A stretch of 53,525 nucleotides of DNA from the NCBI GenBank assembly GCA_025459175.1, contig JALORC010000040.1, positions 1-53,525 on the forward strand, given 5' to 3'. The first letter of the stretch is position 1. Each line of letters starts with the position of its first letter. Positions 17,507-27,481 of this stretch are shown in pieces. The position numbers were made by a program, and so were the translations under genes. The stretch comes from Planctomycetota bacterium. Lineage in GTDB: Bacteria; Planctomycetota; UBA1135; UBA2386. The notes under the pieces were generated by a model. That model had not been told where the DNA came from. It made no database searches and saw only the letters and a program-made list of their open reading frames with translations.

Positions 17507-20500
17507 GACTCTCCCTCGTCGCCGGCGTCGACCGCCGGCTTGCTCTTCCTGCCGGCGGCCTTCCGGCCGGACGGCTTCCTGCTGGTCGGCGCGGCCGGCA
17601 CCGCCGCCGGTGCGGCACCGGTCGCTGCCGCGAGGCCGAACCGTGGCAGAAGGAAGCGGCCGGTGTGGCTGCCCGGGGTCGCCGCGATGACCTCGGGCGG
17701 CCCCACCGCGACCAGCCGGCCGCCGTGCAGGCCCGCTTCCGGCCCGAGTTCGAGCACGTGGTCGGCCGCCGCGATGACGTCGAGATGGTGCTCGATGACC
17801 ACCACCGAGTCGCCGCGTTCGAGCAACCGCTGCAGCACCGCCAGCAGCTTCTGCACGTCGTCGATGTGCAGGCCGGTGGTCGGTTCGTCGAGCACGTAGA
17901 TCGTGTGCTCGCGCGGTCGTCGCGCCAGCTCGGCGCACAGCTTGATGCGCTGCGCCTCGCCGCCGGAGAACGTGTTGGCCGGCTGGCCGAGCGTCAGGTA
18001 GCCGAGGCCGACGTCGGCCAGCAGCTGCAGCGGCCGCACGATGTGCTTGTGGTTGCCGAAGAACGCCAGCGCCTCGTCGATGTCCATCGCCAGCACCTGG
18101 GCGATGTTCTTGCCGCGATACTCGACGCTCAGCGTCTCGCTGTTGTAGCGGCGGCCGCGACACAGCTCGCAGGTGACCCAGACGTCGGCCAGGAAGTGCA
18201 TCTCGACCTGCAGTTGGCCCTTGCCCTCGCACGCGGCACAGCGGCCATCGGCGACGTGGAACGAGAACCGGCCCGGCGTGAAGCCCTTCTGCTTCGCCAG
18301 CGGCGTCTGCGCGAACAGTTCGCGGATCGCGGTGAACGCGCCCGAGTAGGTCGCCGGGTTGCTGGCCGGCGAACTGCCGATCGGTCCCTGGTCGACTAGC
18401 ACCAGCGCGTGATCGCGCGGCGCCGGTCCGTACCAGACCACCTCGGCGGCCCCCGTCTGCAGCGCCGGCACCAGCGCGTCCATCACCAGCGACGACTTGC
18501 CGGATCCCGACACGCCGGTCACCGCGGTGAACACGCCGAGCGGCACATCGACGTCGATGCCCTGCAGGTTGTGCACCACGACCCCGCGCAGCGCCACGTG
18601 CCCCTTCGCGGCGCGGCGGTGGTTCGGGGTCGGCAGCTGCAGCTCACCGCGCAACCAGCGCCCGGTCAGGCAATCGCTGGCCGCCACCACCGCCGGGGTG
18701 CCCGAGGCAACCACCTGGCCGCCGCGCTTGCCGGCGCCGGGGCCCATGTCGAGCACGTGGTCGGCGGCGCGCACCATGACTTCGTCGTGTTCGACGGCGA
18801 GCACGGTGTTGCCGAGATCGCGCAGCTCGAGCAGCGTGCGCAGCAGTCGCTCGGTGTCGCGCGGATGCAGTCCGACGGTCGGTTCGTCGAGCACGTACAA
18901 CACGCCGACCAGCTTGTTGCCGAGCTGGGTCGCCAGCCGGATGCGCTGCGCCTCGCCGCCCGACAACGTCGCCGCCGAGCGTTCGAGCGTCAGGTAGCCG
19001 AGGCCGGTCTCGCGCAGGAACGACAGCCGGTGGCCGAGCTCCTTCAGCACGTCGGCGGCGATCCGGCGGTCGGTCGCCGACAGCTTCATCGTCGCCAGCG
19101 CGGCGGCGGCCTCGTCGACGGTCTGCGCCAGCAGCTCGGGCAGCCGCACGCCGCCGACCCGCACCGCGCGCGGACCGGGCTGCAGACGTTCGCCGGCGCA
19201 GTCGGGGCAGGAGCGCGAACGCATCACCGCGCCGAACCGCTCGTCGCCGTGCTGCTCGCCGTCCTTGCCGCGGAACCACTCCTCGACCTGGCGCGCGAGG
19301 CCCTTCCACGGCACCTGCATGCGCCATTCGCGCCGCTTGCCGTCCTCGTTCTTCTTGAACACCACTTCGTAGCGTTCGTCGCCGGTGCCGCGCAGCAGCA
19401 GCTCGCGCGCGCGCGGCGGCAGCTGCTGCCACGGCAGCGACAGGTCGAAGCCGTGTCGCTCGGCGACCGCGCGCGCGATCTCGCCGTAGTAGCCGTCGCG
19501 CGCACACAGGAACGTGAACGCCGCGCCCGGGTGCACGATCGCGCCGCCGAACGCCGGTTTGCCGGGATGATTGACCAGCAGCTCCTCGGCGCACACCACG
19601 ACGTCCCCGAGGCCGAGGCAGCGCGTGCACGCACCGCTGTGGTGGTTGAACGAGAACCAGCGCGGGTGCACGTCGGCCGGGGCCTTGTAGTCGCACCGGT
19701 GGCAGCCGGTGTCGGCCCGGAACCAGTGCCGTTCGCCCTGCTGCGGACCCGCGGCGAGCTGCACCACCGCCGCCGGTGGGCCGCCGTGTTTGGTCGCCAA
19801 CCCTTGCGCCTGTTCGATCGCGTCGGCGAGACGGGCGCGGTCGGTCAGCGTGGTGCGGTCGAGCACCAGCAACAGCTCGCGCGGCGCCGCGTCGGGCCAC
19901 GCCCCGTCGAGCCGCAGTTCGGCGCCATCGACCAGCGCACGCACGAAACCGGCCTGCTGCCACTCGCTGCGCAGCGCCGGCAGCCAGCCGGCGGCCGCAT
20001 CGGCGGGCACTTCGATCTTCGCCAGCACGTAGGCGCGCGCGCCCGGCCAGTCCTCGACCAGCTTCGCTGCCGCCTTGCTCGGCGACCACGCGACCAGTTC
20101 CTGGCCGTGCACCGGACAGTGGCCGCGGCCGATGCGCGCGAACAGCAGGCGCAGGTAGTCGTGGATCTCGGTCGTGGTGGCGACCGTCGACCGCGGGCTG
20201 CGCGTGGTGCGCTTCTGGTCGATCGCGATCGCCGGGCCGAGCCCGTCGAGCCGGTCGACCGGGGCGCGGTCCATGCGGCCGAGGAACCGGCGCGCGTAGG
20301 TCGACATGCTCTCGAGGAAGCGGCGCTGGCCCTCCTGGAAGATCGTGTCGAACGCGAGGCTCGACTTGCCGGAACCGGACGGGCCGGTGATCACCGAGAA
20401 CTTGCCGAGCGGCAGGTCGCAGTCGACGCCCTGCAGGTTGTGGGTGCGCGCGCCGCGCACCGTGATGTGCGTCGGTCGCGGCGCCGGCGGCAGCCGCGGC

Positions 20501-23424
20501 GGTTGCTTCGCTGCCGCAGTCTTGGCGCGCTTGCGACCGAGGCCGAGCGCGCGCAGCGCCGCGCCGGTCGGCGAGCCGTCGTGATCGGCGATCTGTTCGG
20601 GCGTGCCGCTGGCGACCAGCTGGCCGCCGCCGCTGCCGCCCTCGGGGCCGAGTTCGAGCAACCAGTCGGCGGCGCGCACGACGTCGAGGTTGTGCTCGAT
20701 GACCAGCACCGAGTTGCCGGCGTCGACCAGCCGCTGCAGCGCGGTCAGCAGCCGCGCGACGTCGGCGAAGTGCAGGCCGGTGGTCGGCTCGTCGAGCACG
20801 TAGAACGTCTTGCCGGTCGCCGGCCGCTGCAGTTCGCTGGCGAGCTTGACGCGCTGCGCCTCGCCGCCGGACAGCGTCGTCGACGGTTGGCCGAGCCGCA
20901 GATAGCCGAGCCCGACATCTTGCAGCGCCACCAGCCCGCGCGCGATCTTCGGGATGTCGGCGAAGAAGCGCGCGGCCTCGTCGACCGTCATCTCGAGCAC
21001 GTCGTGCACGTTCTTGCCGTTCCAGCGGATCGCCAGCGTCTCGGCGTGGAAGCGCGCGCCGCCGCACTCGTCGCAGACCACTTCGACCGGCGCCAGGAAG
21101 TTCATCTCCAGCACCGACAGGCCGGCCCCTTCGCAGGCCTCGCAGCGACCGCCGGGCACGTTGAACGAGAAGCGACCCTTCTCGTACTGCCGCAGCTTGC
21201 TCTCGGGCAGCAGCGCGAACAGATCGCGCACATGGGTCCACAGATCGGTGTAGGTCGCCGGGTTGCTGCGCGGCGTGCGCCCGATCGGCGCCTGGTCGAT
21301 CTCGACGATCTTGTCGAGCAGCTCGATGCCGGTGATGCGTTCGCAATGCGACGCGCCGGCGTCGGCCCCCATCAGTTCGCGCTGCAGTGCGGGCACCAGC
21401 ACGTGGTGCACCAGCGTCGACTTGCCGGAACCGGACACGCCGGTCACCGCGACCAGCCGGCCGAGCGGGAGGTCGACGTCAAGGCCGCGCAGGTTGTGGT
21501 GCCGCGCACTGCGGATGCGCAACGCGCCGCGATCCTCGCTGCGCCGCGTCTTCGGCATCGGCACGCTGAGTTCGCCGCGCAGGTACTGACCGGTCAGCGA
21601 CGCCGGGTTCGCGAGCACCTCGGCAGGCGTGCCGGCGGCAGTGACCACGCCGCCGTGCACGCCGGCGCCCGGGCCGATGTCGACCAGGAAGTCACTGCGC
21701 CGCATCGTCTCCTCGTCGTGTTCGACGACGACGACGGTGTTGCCGCGGTCGCGCAGCGCTTCGAGTGTGCGCAGCAGCCGTTCCTGGTCGCGGCTGTGCA
21801 GGCCGATGCTCGGTTCGTCGAGCACGTAGAGGATGCCGCGCAGCCCGGCCCCGACCTGCGCCGCCAGCCGGATCCGCTGCGACTCGCCGCCCGACAGCGT
21901 CGGCGCGCGGCGCGCCAGCGTCAGGTAACCGAGGCCGACGTCGGCGAGGAACACCAGCCGCCGTTCGATCTCCTGCAGGATCTCACGACCGATGCGCAGC
22001 GCGTTGCCGTCGAGCCGCACCGCGCGCACCCAGGCCAGCGCGTCGTCGACCGACAGTTCCATGACCGCCGGCAGCCCCTGGCCCTGGAACGTCACCGCGC
22101 GCGCCGCCGGCCCGAGCCGCGCGCCGCCGCAGTCGGCACACGGCACCGAGGCGCGGAAGCGGTCGAGATGGCGCGCGCGCGACGGCCGGTAGACGTTCTG
22201 CAGGTGGCCGAGCAGACCGGGGAACGCGATCCGGTCGCTGCCGCTGGTCGTCGACAGCGCGCTCTCGCGCTTCCACCGGAACTCGAAGGTCTGGCTGCCG
22301 GAGCCGTGCAGCACGATCTTCTTCGCCTTGCTCGGCAGCTTGTGCCACGGCGTGTCGACGTCGAAGCCGAACGCCTTGCCGACCGCGGCCAGGTGGTCGA
22401 TCGTGAGCCGTCCGTAGACCAGCCGGCCGTCGTCGGTGAACACGTGCAGCGCGCCTTCGCGCACCGAGAGCGACGGATCCTTGACCAGCAGTTCCGGCGC
22501 GAAACCGAACGTCTCGCCGAGGCCGTCGCAGGTCGGGCAGGCGCCGATCGGGCTGTTGAACGAGAACAGCCGCGGTTCGAGCTCCGGCAGCGCGCCGTGG
22601 CCGTTGGGGCAGCTGCGGCGGGTCGAGAACTGGCGCGTCTGTTGCTCGCCGAACGCCAGCGCGCACGAACCGTCGCCGAGCTGCACGGCCTGCTCGACCG
22701 CTTCCGCCAGCCGCGAGCGCACGTCGGCGCCGATCGTCAGTCGATCGACGACCAGTTCGATCGTGTGGTACGCATAGCGCTGCAGCTGGATGTCCTCGTC
22801 GAGCCGGCGCACGACGCCGTCGATGCGGGCCCTCACGAAGCCCTTCTGCGCCCACTCGGCGAGTTCCTTGCGGTACTCACCCTTGCGCTCGCGCACCACC
22901 GGCGCCAGCAGCATCGCCGCGGTGCCGGCGTAGTCGGCGAGGATCGTGTCGACGATGCGATCGGGCGCCCACGACTCGATCGCCGCCCCGCACTCGGGGC
23001 AGCTCGGGGTGCCCAGCCGCGACCACAACAAGCGCAGGAAGTCGCTGACCTCGGTCAGCGTGCCGACCGTCGAGCGCACCGAATGGCTCTGCGACTTCTG
23101 GTCGATCGACACCGTCGGCGACAGGCCTTCGACCAGGTCGACCTTCGGCTTCTCCATGCGGCCGAGGAACTGCCGCGCGTACGAACTCAGGCTCTCGAGG
23201 AAGCGCCGCTGCCCTTCCTGGTAGATCGTGTGGTAGGCGAGGCTCGACTTGCCGGAGCCCGACACGCCGGTGAACGTGGTCAGCGTGTCGCGGGGGAACG
23301 TCAGGTCGACGTTCTGCAGGTTGTGCTCACGGGCGCCCTTGACCACCACGTATTGCGTGGCTGCCGATGGGGTTGCGGCGGGCGCCGGAGCGGCGGCCCG
23401 GGTCTTTCTCGAGTTCGTGGCCAA
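17503..23424 (-). CDS. uvrA: UvrA excinuclease subunit, tandem double-length fusion
   Basis: Damage-recognition ATPase of nucleotide excision repair. At about 1,973 residues it is twice the usual ~940 and contains two complete UvrA copies, hence four ABC ATPase modules. Walker A motifs lie near residues 53 (GVSGSGKS), 655, 1012 (GPSGSGKS) and 1635; signature motifs LSGGE lie near 508, 849 and 1485 and FSGGE near 1815. Zinc-type CxxC pairs are present in both halves. The C terminus is a Lys/Ala/Pro-rich tail. The likely start is TTG at 23424, the only start codon near the point where similarity begins. Such fused UvrAs are known from Chlamydiae and Planctomycetota. It is coupled by ATGA to the XPB gene. 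Confidence 0.96.
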   Translation of the reverse strand: MATNSRKTRAAAPAPAATPSAATQYVVVKGAREHNLQNVDLTFPRDTLTTFTGVSGSGKSSLAYHTIYQEGQRRFLESLSSYARQFLGRMEKPKVDLVEGLSPTVSIDQKSQSHSVRSTVGTLTEVSDFLRLLWSRLGTPSCPECGAAIESWAPDRIVDTILADYAGTAAMLLAPVVRERKGEYRKELAEWAQKGFVRARIDGVVRRLDEDIQLQRYAYHTIELVVDRLTIGADVRSRLAEAVEQAVQLGDGSCALAFGEQQTRQFSTRRSCPNGHGALPELEPRLFSFNSPIGACPTCDGLGETFGFAPELLVKDPSLSVREGALHVFTDDGRLVYGRLTIDHLAAVGKAFGFDVDTPWHKLPSKAKKIVLHGSGSQTFEFRWKRESALSTTSGSDRIAFPGLLGHLQNVYRPSRARHLDRFRASVPCADCGGARLGPAARAVTFQGQGLPAVMELSVDDALAWVRAVRLDGNALRIGREILQEIERRLVFLADVGLGYLTLARRAPTLSGGESQRIRLAAQVGAGLRGILYVLDEPSIGLHSRDQERLLRTLEALRDRGNTVVVVEHDEETMRRSDFLVDIGPGAGVHGGVVTAAGTPAEVLANPASLTGQYLRGELSVPMPKTRRSEDRGALRIRSARHHNLRGLDVDLPLGRLVAVTGVSGSGKSTLVHHVLVPALQRELMGADAGASHCERITGIELLDKIVEIDQAPIGRTPRSNPATYTDLWTHVRDLFALLPESKLRQYEKGRFSFNVPGGRCEACEGAGLSVLEMNFLAPVEVVCDECGGARFHAETLAIRWNGKNVHDVLEMTVDEAARFFADIPKIARGLVALQDVGLGYLRLGQPSTTLSGGEAQRVKLASELQRPATGKTFYVLDEPTTGLHFADVARLLTALQRLVDAGNSVLVIEHNLDVVRAADWLLELGPEGGSGGGQLVASGTPEQIADHDGSPTGAALRALGLGRKRAKTAAAKQPPRLPPAPRPTHITVRGARTHNLQGVDCDLPLGKFSVITGPSGSGKSSLAFDTIFQEGQRRFLESMSTYARRFLGRMDRAPVDRLDGLGPAIAIDQKRTTRSPRSTVATTTEIHDYLRLLFARIGRGHCPVHGQELVAWSPSKAAAKLVEDWPGARAYVLAKIEVPADAAAGWLPALRSEWQQAGFVRALVDGAELRLDGAWPDAAPRELLLVLDRTTLTDRARLADAIEQAQGLATKHGGPPAAVVQLAAGPQQGERHWFRADTGCHRCDYKAPADVHPRWFSFNHHSGACTRCLGLGDVVVCAEELLVNHPGKPAFGGAIVHPGAAFTFLCARDGYYGEIARAVAERHGFDLSLPWQQLPPRARELLLRGTGDERYEVVFKKNEDGKRREWRMQVPWKGLARQVEEWFRGKDGEQHGDERFGAVMRSRSCPDCAGERLQPGPRAVRVGGVRLPELLAQTVDEAAAALATMKLSATDRRIAADVLKELGHRLSFLRETGLGYLTLERSAATLSGGEAQRIRLATQLGNKLVGVLYVLDEPTVGLHPRDTERLLRTLLELRDLGNTVLAVEHDEVMVRAADHVLDMGPGAGKRGGQVVASGTPAVVAASDCLTGRWLRGELQLPTPNHRRAAKGHVALRGVVVHNLQGIDVDVPLGVFTAVTGVSGSGKSSLVMDALVPALQTGAAEVVWYGPAPRDHALVLVDQGPIGSSPASNPATYSGAFTAIRELFAQTPLAKQKGFTPGRFSFHVADGRCAACEGKGQLQVEMHFLADVWVTCELCRGRRYNSETLSVEYRGKNIAQVLAMDIDEALAFFGNHKHIVRPLQLLADVGLGYLTLGQPANTFSGGEAQRIKLCAELARRPREHTIYVLDEPTTGLHIDDVQKLLAVLQRLLERGDSVVVIEHHLDVIAAADHVLELGPEAGLHGGRLVAVGPPEVIAATPGSHTGRFLLPRFGLAAATGAAPAAVPAAPTSRKPSGRKAAGRKSKPAVDAGDEGES

Positions 23425-23525
23425 GCGAGCGACCCCGCAGCATAGCAGCGGAGGCGAGGTTGGCCAGCCGTCCCTGCGCACTTCGGCACCGCCGGGTCGA
23501 GGCTGGACTGGCGGTGGCATCGGCC

Positions 23526-23531
23526 TACCGT
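23526..23531 (+). promoter_or_regulatory. Putative -10 element, leaderless start
   Basis: TACCGT ends exactly six bases (gcgcgc) before the ATG at 23538. No Shine-Dalgarno sequence lies between. This is the same geometry as at 3466, 24065 and 28981, which suggests transcription begins at the start codon. Confidence 0.4.
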
Positions 23532-23537
23532 GCGCGC

Positions 23538-23894
23538 ATGGCGCTCGACGACGACGACGACGAAGACGACGACCTGCAGGCGCAGGAGCAGGACCTGCTG
23601 GTGGTGCTGAAGCTGAGCAACAATCTGCTCGGCACCAACGCCGAACGGCAGGCGATCGAAGCGCTCGCCGACGAACTGGCGGCACTGCTCGAAACCGGCG
23701 ACCTCGGTGAGTACGACGGCGAGGAGCTCGGCGGCGGCGAGTGCACGCTGTTCTTCTGCGGGCCGGATCCGGATCGCCTGCTCGCGGAGCTGCGGCCGGT
23801 GCTGAAGCGCTCGCCGCTGTGCCGCGGCGCGTCGGTGATCCGCATGGTCAAGAACGCGAACGGCGACTACGACCGCAAGCGCACGATGCTGTGA
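23538..23894 (+). CDS. Small acidic protein of unknown function
   Basis: A 118-residue soluble protein that begins with a run of Asp/Glu (MALDDDDDEDDDLQ). The remainder alternates strands and helices in a pattern compatible with a ferredoxin-like fold: LLVVLKLSNNLLGT, then GGGECTLFFCGPDPDRLLAE, then CRGASVIRMVKN. No catalytic motif is recognised. It is divergent from uvrA with 113 bases between the starts. Just after its stop a perfect CTGCGG-TAT-CCGCAG stem-loop lies at 23898-23912, without a T-run. Confidence 0.75.
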   Translation: MALDDDDDEDDDLQAQEQDLLVVLKLSNNLLGTNAERQAIEALADELAALLETGDLGEYDGEELGGGECTLFFCGPDPDRLLAELRPVLKRSPLCRGASVIRMVKNANGDYDRKRTML

Positions 23895-24064
23895 CGACTG
23901 CGGTATCCGCAGCAAGCCCGTGCCGCGTAGCCAGACGGTCCGCCGAGCCTTCGCGTCCCCTCCCGGCGTGACCACGTCAGCAGGTCGATCGCGCACTGCC
24001 TCGTAGCCACTCGGCCAACCGGCAGTATTGACGCCTGCCGATGGTCCAGCTTCGCCCGGCGTGG

Positions 24065-24070
24065 GATCAT
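24065..24070 (+). promoter_or_regulatory. Putative -10 element, leaderless start
   Basis: GATCAT ends six bases (gcgcgg) before the ATG at 24077, the same spacing as at the other plus-strand heads. The TTGACG at 24028 is 31 bases further upstream, too far to be its -35 element. Confidence 0.35.
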
Positions 24071-24076
24071 GCGCGG

Positions 24077-26548
24077 ATGCGTTTCTATCTCACGGCAGCG
24101 CTGGGCGTCGCGGTTTCGCTCGCTCCTGCACAATGCAATCCGACCTGGGCACAGGGCGCCTGCGTACCGGGAGTGGCAGGAGAAGTGCATGCCGCGCTGC
24201 GATGGGATCCGGACGGCGCTGGGCCCGTGCCCGAGCAACTCGTCGTCGCGGGACGCTTCGAGGTCGCGGGCTGCGTGAGCGCCGCCAACATCGCAATCTA
24301 CGACGCTGCGACCAGTGCGTGGGCCCCCCTCGGCAGCGGGGTCGGTGGCGAAGTGTTCGCGCTCGCAGTCACGCCGACCGGCGATCTACTGGTCGGTGGC
24401 GCCTTCGCCACCGCCGGCGGGGTCGCGACGGCCAACATCGCGCGGTGGAGCAGCGGGGCGTGGTACTCGGTCGGCGGTGGCGTCAATGGAACGGTTCGCG
24501 CCATTGCCACGACGCCGTCGGGTGGCTGGTGCGTGGCCGGGTCGTTCACGGTGGCGGCAGGTAGTGTGTTTGCCAGTCGAATCGCGCAGTGGGATGGTTC
24601 GTCGTGGTCGGCGCTGGGCTCCGGCTTCGACGCCGACTGCATGGCCCTGGCCGTTGCCCCCAGCGGCGTCCTGTATGCGGGCGGGGCCTTCGCGAACGCA
24701 GGCGGTGTCGCGGCGATCCGGGTCGCCCGTTGGAACGGAAGCGCCTGGCAAGCGGTCGGTGTCGGCATGGCCAACCACCCGAGCACGATCGTGCGCAGCC
24801 TCGCAGTGCTCACCAACGGGGATGTCGTCGCCGGCGGTTCCCTCCTGATCGCCGACCCTGTGTTTCCGACCATGACGCTGTCGACGGCGCGATGGAATGG
24901 CGTGGCGTGGGCTGCAGTGAGCGCGGGCCCTTTCGACGTCCGCACCGTGGTTCCGTTGCCCAACGGCGGATTCGTCGTCGGTGCGAACTCCGACTTCGCC
25001 ACCTGGACGACCACGGGCTGGACGATCGTCGACACCAACGGATACGTCGATGCCTGCGTGATCATGCCGGATGGCCGCTATGTCGTCGCCGGGGCGTTCT
25101 CCTGGCAGATGACGCCGATCACCACGCTCGCCGTGTCGGGTATCGCCTTCTGGAACGGAACGGCGCTCGCCTCGCTGAACCCTGGTCTGATGCGTTCCGT
25201 GTACGCGATCGCGACGACAGCCGGCGGCACCACGATCCTCGGCGGAACGTTCTTGATGGGCAACGGGAACGGTGTCGTCACCTGGAACGGCTCGCAGTGG
25301 GAACCTCTCGGCGGCGGCGTCAGCGGCAGCATCAGCACCGTGTTCGCGCTCGCGGTTCTGCCCGATGGCGACGTGGTCGCTGGCGGCCTGTTCACCGCTG
25401 CCGGCGGAGTGCCCGCACAGAACACAGCTCGTTGGAACGGCTCGCAGTGGTCGGCGATGGGTTCAGGCCCCGGCGGCGAAGTGAATGCCCTGTGCTCGAC
25501 GCGGCACCACGGCCTGCTCGCGGCCGGTTGGTTGTTCGCGGGTAGCGGTTATCGCGTCGCCCAATGGAACGGCACGGCCTGGACGACGTTCGGCGTGCCG
25601 GTGGCCAACCCCGTTCGCGCGCTGTGCGAGCTCGCGAACGGCGACATCGTGGTGAGCACGTCCACGAGCACGGCCAACGCCAATGGGATCCTGCGTTGGA
25701 GCGGCACGGCCTGGGTTCCACTCGGCACCGGCGTGGTTGGCACTGCGAATGCCATGGCGCTCGATGCAAACGGCGACCTGATCGCCGGCGGCTGGATCCC
25801 GGCTGCGGGTGGCGTGCCGATGAACCACGTGGCGCGTTGGAACGGCACGACGTGGTCGGCTCTCGGTGCTGGCGTCAACCAACAAGTCGTGACCGTGGCG
25901 ACGCTGCCCGGGGACAGCCTGCTGGTCGGCGGCATGTTCACCCACGCCGGTGGTCAACCCGCGAATGGCCTCGCCCGCTGGAACGGCAGCAGTTGGTCGG
26001 ATGTGGGTGCGGGTTTCACGAGCGCCAACATCACCAGTCTGCACGCCGCGGCGACGGGAGAGGTCTGGGTCGGTGGCCTGTTCCATCGCGCCGGTGGCGT
26101 GCCCTCCGCGAACATCGCCCGGCTGAGCAGTTCGTGCGGCGCAGCCTCGACCCTCTACGGCTCTGGCTGTAGCGGAGCCGCGGGTCCAGTCGAGCTGGCT
26201 TCCGAGGAGCTCCCTTGGCTCGGCACCGAATACCGTTCCGTCGCGACAGGCTTGCCGCCGGGCGGCTTCGCCGTCGCGGTCTTCAGCTTCAACACCACGT
26301 CGGTGCCATTGGCGACCCTGCATCCAGCTGGGCTGCCTGGCTGTACCTTGGTCGTGGATGACAGCATCCTGCTCGACTTCCCGATCGTGGCTGGATCCGC
26401 CCATTCGCGGATCGCGATCCAGCCTTTGCCGAGTCTCATCGGCGCGACGTTCTACCACCAGATGGTGTCGATCGAGACCGGCCCAGCAGGGCTCATCCAG
26501 GCAATGGCCGTGTCTAACGGCCTTCAGCTCACGATCGGCAGCTGGTAG
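24077..26548 (+). CDS. Secreted beta-propeller-like repeat protein
   Basis: An 823-residue exported protein. A signal peptide (MRFYLTAALGVAVSLAPAQC) is followed by well over ten ~45-residue repeats built on GDVVAGGLFTAAGG and RWNGSQWSALGSG, a pattern like delta-60/Kelch-type propeller blades. The last ~130 residues form a separate module that starts at LYGSGCSGAAGP and includes GLPGCTLVVDD and LPSLIGATFYHQM; the same module occurs at the end of the PPC protein at 41405-42667. The gene looks less GC-rich at third positions than its neighbours. It is probably an extracellular or surface protein, with no enzymatic motif. Confidence 0.85.
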   Translation: MRFYLTAALGVAVSLAPAQCNPTWAQGACVPGVAGEVHAALRWDPDGAGPVPEQLVVAGRFEVAGCVSAANIAIYDAATSAWAPLGSGVGGEVFALAVTPTGDLLVGGAFATAGGVATANIARWSSGAWYSVGGGVNGTVRAIATTPSGGWCVAGSFTVAAGSVFASRIAQWDGSSWSALGSGFDADCMALAVAPSGVLYAGGAFANAGGVAAIRVARWNGSAWQAVGVGMANHPSTIVRSLAVLTNGDVVAGGSLLIADPVFPTMTLSTARWNGVAWAAVSAGPFDVRTVVPLPNGGFVVGANSDFATWTTTGWTIVDTNGYVDACVIMPDGRYVVAGAFSWQMTPITTLAVSGIAFWNGTALASLNPGLMRSVYAIATTAGGTTILGGTFLMGNGNGVVTWNGSQWEPLGGGVSGSISTVFALAVLPDGDVVAGGLFTAAGGVPAQNTARWNGSQWSAMGSGPGGEVNALCSTRHHGLLAAGWLFAGSGYRVAQWNGTAWTTFGVPVANPVRALCELANGDIVVSTSTSTANANGILRWSGTAWVPLGTGVVGTANAMALDANGDLIAGGWIPAAGGVPMNHVARWNGTTWSALGAGVNQQVVTVATLPGDSLLVGGMFTHAGGQPANGLARWNGSSWSDVGAGFTSANITSLHAAATGEVWVGGLFHRAGGVPSANIARLSSSCGAASTLYGSGCSGAAGPVELASEELPWLGTEYRSVATGLPPGGFAVAVFSFNTTSVPLATLHPAGLPGCTLVVDDSILLDFPIVAGSAHSRIAIQPLPSLIGATFYHQMVSIETGPAGLIQAMAVSNGLQLTIGSW

Positions 26549-26626
26549 TGCACCCGGCGCCCACCGCAGCGCGGCGAAGCCAGGAGTGCTTCCGTGGGAC
26601 CGGGCCAGGGCGCCCCTTCGATGGGT

Positions 26627-27481
26627 TCAGCCCCGCAACCGCGCCAACAGCTCAGCGTGCAAGCGCCCGTTGCTCGCCACCACCTGCTGCCCGAACAACC
26701 AGTCCTCGCCGCCGCGCCAATCGCTGACCACCCCACCGGCCTCACGCACCAGCACTGCCCCGGCCGCGGTGTCATACGGCGCCAGATACAGCTCCCAGTA
26801 GCCGTCGTAGACCCCGGCCGCCGTGTAGCAGAGGTCGAGCTCCGCCGAACCGAGTCGGCGCAGGTCGCGGCAGTGCGGCAGGATCGCCGCCACGTGGCCC
26901 GCGTTGTCGTCGCGACCCGGCTCGTTGCGCACGTAGCTGAAGCCGGTCGCCAGCAGCGCATCGGCGAACTCCGTCGTCGCCGAGACCTGCAGCCGCTGTT
27001 CGCGGCCATCGGCGAGGCTGCGGAACGCCCCGTGCCCACGCGCACCCCAGAACGTCTCGCCGAGCGCCGGCGCGTGCACGACGCCGACCACCGGTACGTT
27101 GCGGAACGCGAGCCCGATCGCCACCGCCCAGTGCGGCAGCCCGTGCACGTAGTTGGTCGTGCCGTCGAGTGGGTCGACGATCCAGGTCCAGTCCGACGCG
27201 CTGCTGGCGACCCCCTGCGTCGTCAGCACGCCTTCTTCGGCGAGCACCCCGTGCTCCGGAAAGGCCTGCAGCAGCCCGCCGACGACGATCTGCTCGGCGG
27301 CGCGATCGGCAGCGGTCACCAGTTCGCGGCGCACGCCCTTCGATTCGGCGCGCACCACCTGGCGGCGGCGAAACGACAACAGTTCGTCGCCGGCCTGCTG
27401 CGCCAGCTGGCGCGCGGCGGCGAGGAACGGCGACAGGTCGGGCAGCGGGTCGAGCGGCGCACCGGCCGCGGGCGCGTTCAC
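26627..27481 (-). CDS. Inositol-1-monophosphatase family protein
   Basis: Mg2+-dependent phosphatase of the inositol monophosphatase/FBPase-like family, 284 residues; members hydrolyse inositol phosphate, 3'-phosphoadenosine-5'-phosphate or histidinol phosphate. Metal-binding motifs are visible: VLAEEGV, then WIVDPLDGTTNYVHGLPHWA (the PROSITE signature), and YDTAAGAVLVREAGG near the C terminus. The GTG start at 27481 overlaps the stop of the dacB-like gene by four bases (GTGA), so the two are translationally coupled. The substrate cannot be assigned from sequence. Confidence 0.92.
   Translation of the reverse strand: MNAPAAGAPLDPLPDLSPFLAAARQLAQQAGDELLSFRRRQVVRAESKGVRRELVTAADRAAEQIVVGGLLQAFPEHGVLAEEGVLTTQGVASSASDWTWIVDPLDGTTNYVHGLPHWAVAIGLAFRNVPVVGVVHAPALGETFWGARGHGAFRSLADGREQRLQVSATTEFADALLATGFSYVRNEPGRDDNAGHVAAILPHCRDLRRLGSAELDLCYTAAGVYDGYWELYLAPYDTAAGAVLVREAGGVVSDWRGGEDWLFGQQVVASNGRLHAELLARLRG

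Noticed and set aside
3911..23445. Very long open frames on the plus strand opposite the minus-strand block (over 1,200 codons each near 3911-7798, 11247-15854 and 18409-23445).
   Set aside because: They mirror well-conserved minus-strand genes, are rich in Arg, Ala, His and Gln as expected for antisense frames in high-GC DNA, and contain no recognisable domain.
23425..23537. SOS (LexA) box ahead of uvrA.
   Set aside because: No GTTC/GAAC-type or CTGT-N8-ACAG palindrome is visible in the gap.
23898..23912. CTGCGG-TAT-CCGCAG stem-loop after the small acidic gene as a terminator.
   Set aside because: The stem is only six pairs and no T-run follows; kept only as a remark in the gene entry.
24028..24033. 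TTGACG as a -35 element for the gene at 24077.
   Set aside because: It lies 31 bases from the -10-like GATCAT, and no better -10 is found at 17 bases.
26549..26626. Possible bidirectional terminator between convergent genes (GAAGC-N7-GCTTC at 26576-26592, and GGCGCCC/GGGCGCC arms).
   Set aside because: Arms are short, the larger pair has a 44-base spacer, and there is no T-run; such matches are frequent at this GC content.
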